DNA from: Advenella sp048381675
Lineage (GTDB): Bacteria > Pseudomonadota > Gammaproteobacteria > Burkholderiales > Burkholderiaceae_B
Assembly (NCBI RefSeq): GCF_048381675.1
Contig: NZ_JBLWIS010000005.1
Coordinates: 124,001 to 188,000, forward strand
Direction of reading: 5' to 3'
DNA: 64,000 nucleotides
Of the stretch, positions 62,280 through 64,000 are shown one piece after another (the stretch's first letter is position 1; each line of letters starts with the position of its first letter). Both the position numbers and the translations under genes were made by a program. Below the pieces are notes generated by a model. The model was not told the DNA's origin. It did not search any database and saw only the letters and a list, made by a program, of their open reading frames with translations.

Positions 62280-63452
62280 TCAGTCTTTACCCAGTAAATC
62301 TCGTGTATAAATTTTATGCTTATATCCCATCAATAAATCATCTACTCGATTTGCGATGATGAGATCAACCTCTGCTGCGAATTGTCCAAAATCATTAATG
62401 ACACCAATCCCATTAAATTCATCCGCCGCCAACTCAGGTTCATAAATAAGCAATTTTAATCCTTGGCTTTGCAAGCGATACATCACACCTTGTATGGCAG
62501 AACCACGAAAGTTATCTGACCCTGCCTTCATGATCAAGCGATAGACGCCCACTTTATCTGGGTTTCGACTCAGAATTTGCCGTGTTATAAAATCCATGCG
62601 GATCTCGTTGGAGGCAATAATCGCTTTTATCAGGCTCTGCGGGATTTGATCATAATCATAGTTAGCCAGTAACTGTTTGGAATCTTTGGGAAGGCAGTAG
62701 CCGCCATAGCCAAATGATGGATTATTGTAATGATTGCCAATGCGTGGATCTAGCCCAAGTCCTTCAATAATCTGTTGAGTATCAAGTCCCTGCATTTCTG
62801 CATAGGTATCCAGCTCATTGAAATAAGCCACTCGCATGGCCAGATAAGTATTGGAAAAGAGCTTGATGGCTTCTGCTTCTTCAGGGCCAGACAACAACAC
62901 CGGGACGTCTTTTTTTATTGCACCATCAATCAAAAGTTTGGCGAAAGCTTCAGCACGCTTGGAGCGTTCCCCCACTACTATTCTGGAAGGGTAGAGATTA
63001 TCAAAAAGCGCACGTCCTTCTCGCAGGAATTCAGGTGAAAAAATGATCTGATCTGTCTTGAATTTTTCACGCATACGCTGAACAAAACCAACAGGAATAG
63101 TTGATTTGATCACCATTAATGCATGTGGATTAATCGACAAAACATCTGAAATAAGTGTTTCTACACTTTTAGTATTAAAGCACTGGGTATCAGCATCATA
63201 GTCTGTCGGCGTGGCGATGATAACCAGCTCAACATCCGAAAAAGCAAAATTCTTATCTAATGTAGCAGTAAGGCTTAAATTCTTGTTATGCAAAAAACCT
63301 TCAATTTCAACATCATATATTGGTGACTTCCTGGTGTTGATGCAATTGACTGCTTTCAAGTCCACATCTAAAACCACCACCTGATTGTTCTGTGCCAAAA
63401 GGACCGCCAGGGATAAGCCTACATAACCTGCTCCAGCTACCGCAATTTTCAT
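62280..63452 (-). CDS. ugd: UDP-glucose 6-dehydrogenase
   Basis: A 390-residue enzyme oxidising UDP-glucose to UDP-glucuronate. It runs in close parallel with E. coli Ugd: VAGAGYVGLSLAVLLAQNNQVV, IIATPTDYD, FSPEFLREGRALFDNLYPSRIVVGER, EAEAIKLFSNTYLAMRVAYFNELD and the catalytic cysteine in GYGGYCLPKDSKQLLANY. Length is the same. GDP-mannose dehydrogenase is less likely because of this similarity. It supplies uronic acid for the glycan. 12 bp separate it from the flippase gene. Confidence 0.93.
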   Translation of the reverse strand: MKIAVAGAGYVGLSLAVLLAQNNQVVVLDVDLKAVNCINTRKSPIYDVEIEGFLHNKNLSLTATLDKNFAFSDVELVIIATPTDYDADTQCFNTKSVETLISDVLSINPHALMVIKSTIPVGFVQRMREKFKTDQIIFSPEFLREGRALFDNLYPSRIVVGERSKRAEAFAKLLIDGAIKKDVPVLLSGPEEAEAIKLFSNTYLAMRVAYFNELDTYAEMQGLDTQQIIEGLGLDPRIGNHYNNPSFGYGGYCLPKDSKQLLANYDYDQIPQSLIKAIIASNEIRMDFITRQILSRNPDKVGVYRLIMKAGSDNFRGSAIQGVMYRLQSQGLKLLIYEPELAADEFNGIGVINDFGQFAAEVDLIIANRVDDLLMGYKHKIYTRDLLGKD

Positions 63453-63464
63453 ATTATGCCAATT

Positions 63465-64000
63465 CTATTTCAATGTTTTAAAGGGTAAAAAAATTGCCTG
63501 GGTTTTTAACCGCAATTGATTGTGCAACCTTTTATCAAAAAAATCATACATATAATTTGCCATAAACTGCGCCAGCAAGGTTGCAATGGCGGACCCCTTC
63601 AATCCGTATGTTGGGATCAGGATAAAATTCAGGCACACATTAGCAATAGCACCCAACAAGGTTCGTTGAAAGGCAATTTTCTGAAGGTTTTCCGCCAGAA
63701 GATATTGACTGCAGGCCACACCCATAAAAACAAAAACAGCGGCCCATATATGAATCATTAAAACCTGCCCGGCAGGCAAATAAGCTTCACCATATAGCAG
63801 CATAATAAGCCACTCACTTAGCAGCGTCATTGGCAAGGCAACAAGAATTGCCACCCATATCAAAAAAGTATAAAGACGCTGCATTCTTTGTTGATATAAC
63901 AAGGCACTTTCTTTCCTTGCATTGATAATGGCTGGAAAAATTGAAGCAGTAAGAAGCACAGGAATAAAGTAGAAGGCCTCGCTTAATCTAACGGCTGCAG
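63465..64000 (-). CDS. Polysaccharide flippase Wzx-like, C-terminal part
   Basis: The frame is open to the right edge of the window (AAVRLSEAFYFIP then residues from 63959 on), so the N-terminus is outside. The visible about 178 residues have at least four hydrophobic helices and the MATE/PST-type pattern ASIFPAIINARK, GSAIATLLAQFMANYMYDFFD. It should move the lipid-linked repeat unit to the periplasm. It is the first visible gene of the minus-strand polysaccharide operon. Confidence 0.85.
   Translation of the reverse strand, partial: AAVRLSEAFYFIPVLLTASIFPAIINARKESALLYQQRMQRLYTFLIWVAILVALPMTLLSEWLIMLLYGEAYLPAGQVLMIHIWAAVFVFMGVACSQYLLAENLQKIAFQRTLLGAIANVCLNFILIPTYGLKGSAIATLLAQFMANYMYDFFDKRLHNQLRLKTQAIFLPFKTLK

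Overview
The window reads as chromosomal DNA of a Gram-negative betaproteobacterium, most likely in the Alcaligenaceae (Burkholderiales). This is inferred from gene content and order: grxC-secB-gpsA; rsmB-DUF4390-ntrY-short ntrX-trkA-trkH; a Bug-type solute-binding protein; and a Bordetella-like pair of lipid-A-type glycosyltransferases. No 16S rRNA gene, tRNA, CRISPR array, prophage or transposase gene was recognised, and genus cannot be fixed from the sequence alone.

Layout. 1-1.8 kb: end of a glutaredoxin gene, secB, gpsA. 1.9-6.5 kb (minus): one operon of a polyprenyl-phosphate glycosyltransferase, an ArnT-like transferase and an OmpR/HisKA two-component pair, probably for envelope or lipid A modification. 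6.6-8.9 kb: bioC-like gene, ComF-family gene, trmL. 8.9-16.9 kb (minus): rsmB, DUF4390, ntrY, a regulator with a receiver and a Fis-type helix but no AAA+ domain, trkA, trkH. 17-25.8 kb: exported dienelactone hydrolase, rimO, HAD phosphatase, GtrA, fmt, a cation diffusion facilitator, HMG-CoA lyase, dprA, def. 25.7-30.4 kb (minus): ytcA-mdtN-mdtO-mdtP tripartite efflux operon. 30.6-39.9 kb: a Liv-type ABC importer enclosed by two different acyl-CoA ligase genes, with a divergent Crp/Fnr regulator. 40-47.3 kb: yggS, two thioesterases, an orphan Bug protein, an acyltransferase-3/SGNH protein, a CNNM/CorC-type transporter.

From 47.5 kb to the end lies a surface polysaccharide region: a glycosyltransferase and a deacetylase; rfbB-rfbA-rfbC without rfbD; an initiating sugar-phosphate transferase; and a long minus-strand operon (flippase, ugd, an epimerase, glycosyltransferases, gmd, fcl, manC). 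It can supply dTDP-4-keto sugars, GDP-mannose, GDP-L-fucose and UDP-glucuronate, and it contains an initiating transferase and a flippase. No polymerase (Wzy), rfbD or phosphomannomutase gene is visible. Much of this part is clearly richer in A+T than the rest, as expected for a horizontally exchanged locus.

Non-coding structure is also notable: two copies of a 122-126 bp element with inverted ends, two loci of a REP-like palindrome, an 18-bp tandem repeat, a two-tier hairpin between the binding-protein and ATPase genes of the Liv operon, a UUCG-loop terminator behind bioC, and a perfect 6-3-6 palindrome at the promoter of the initiating sugar transferase. I found no clear new defence system or mobile island. 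The best leads are the lipid-A-like operon carrying its own regulators, the Liv importer with two ligases, and these non-coding elements.
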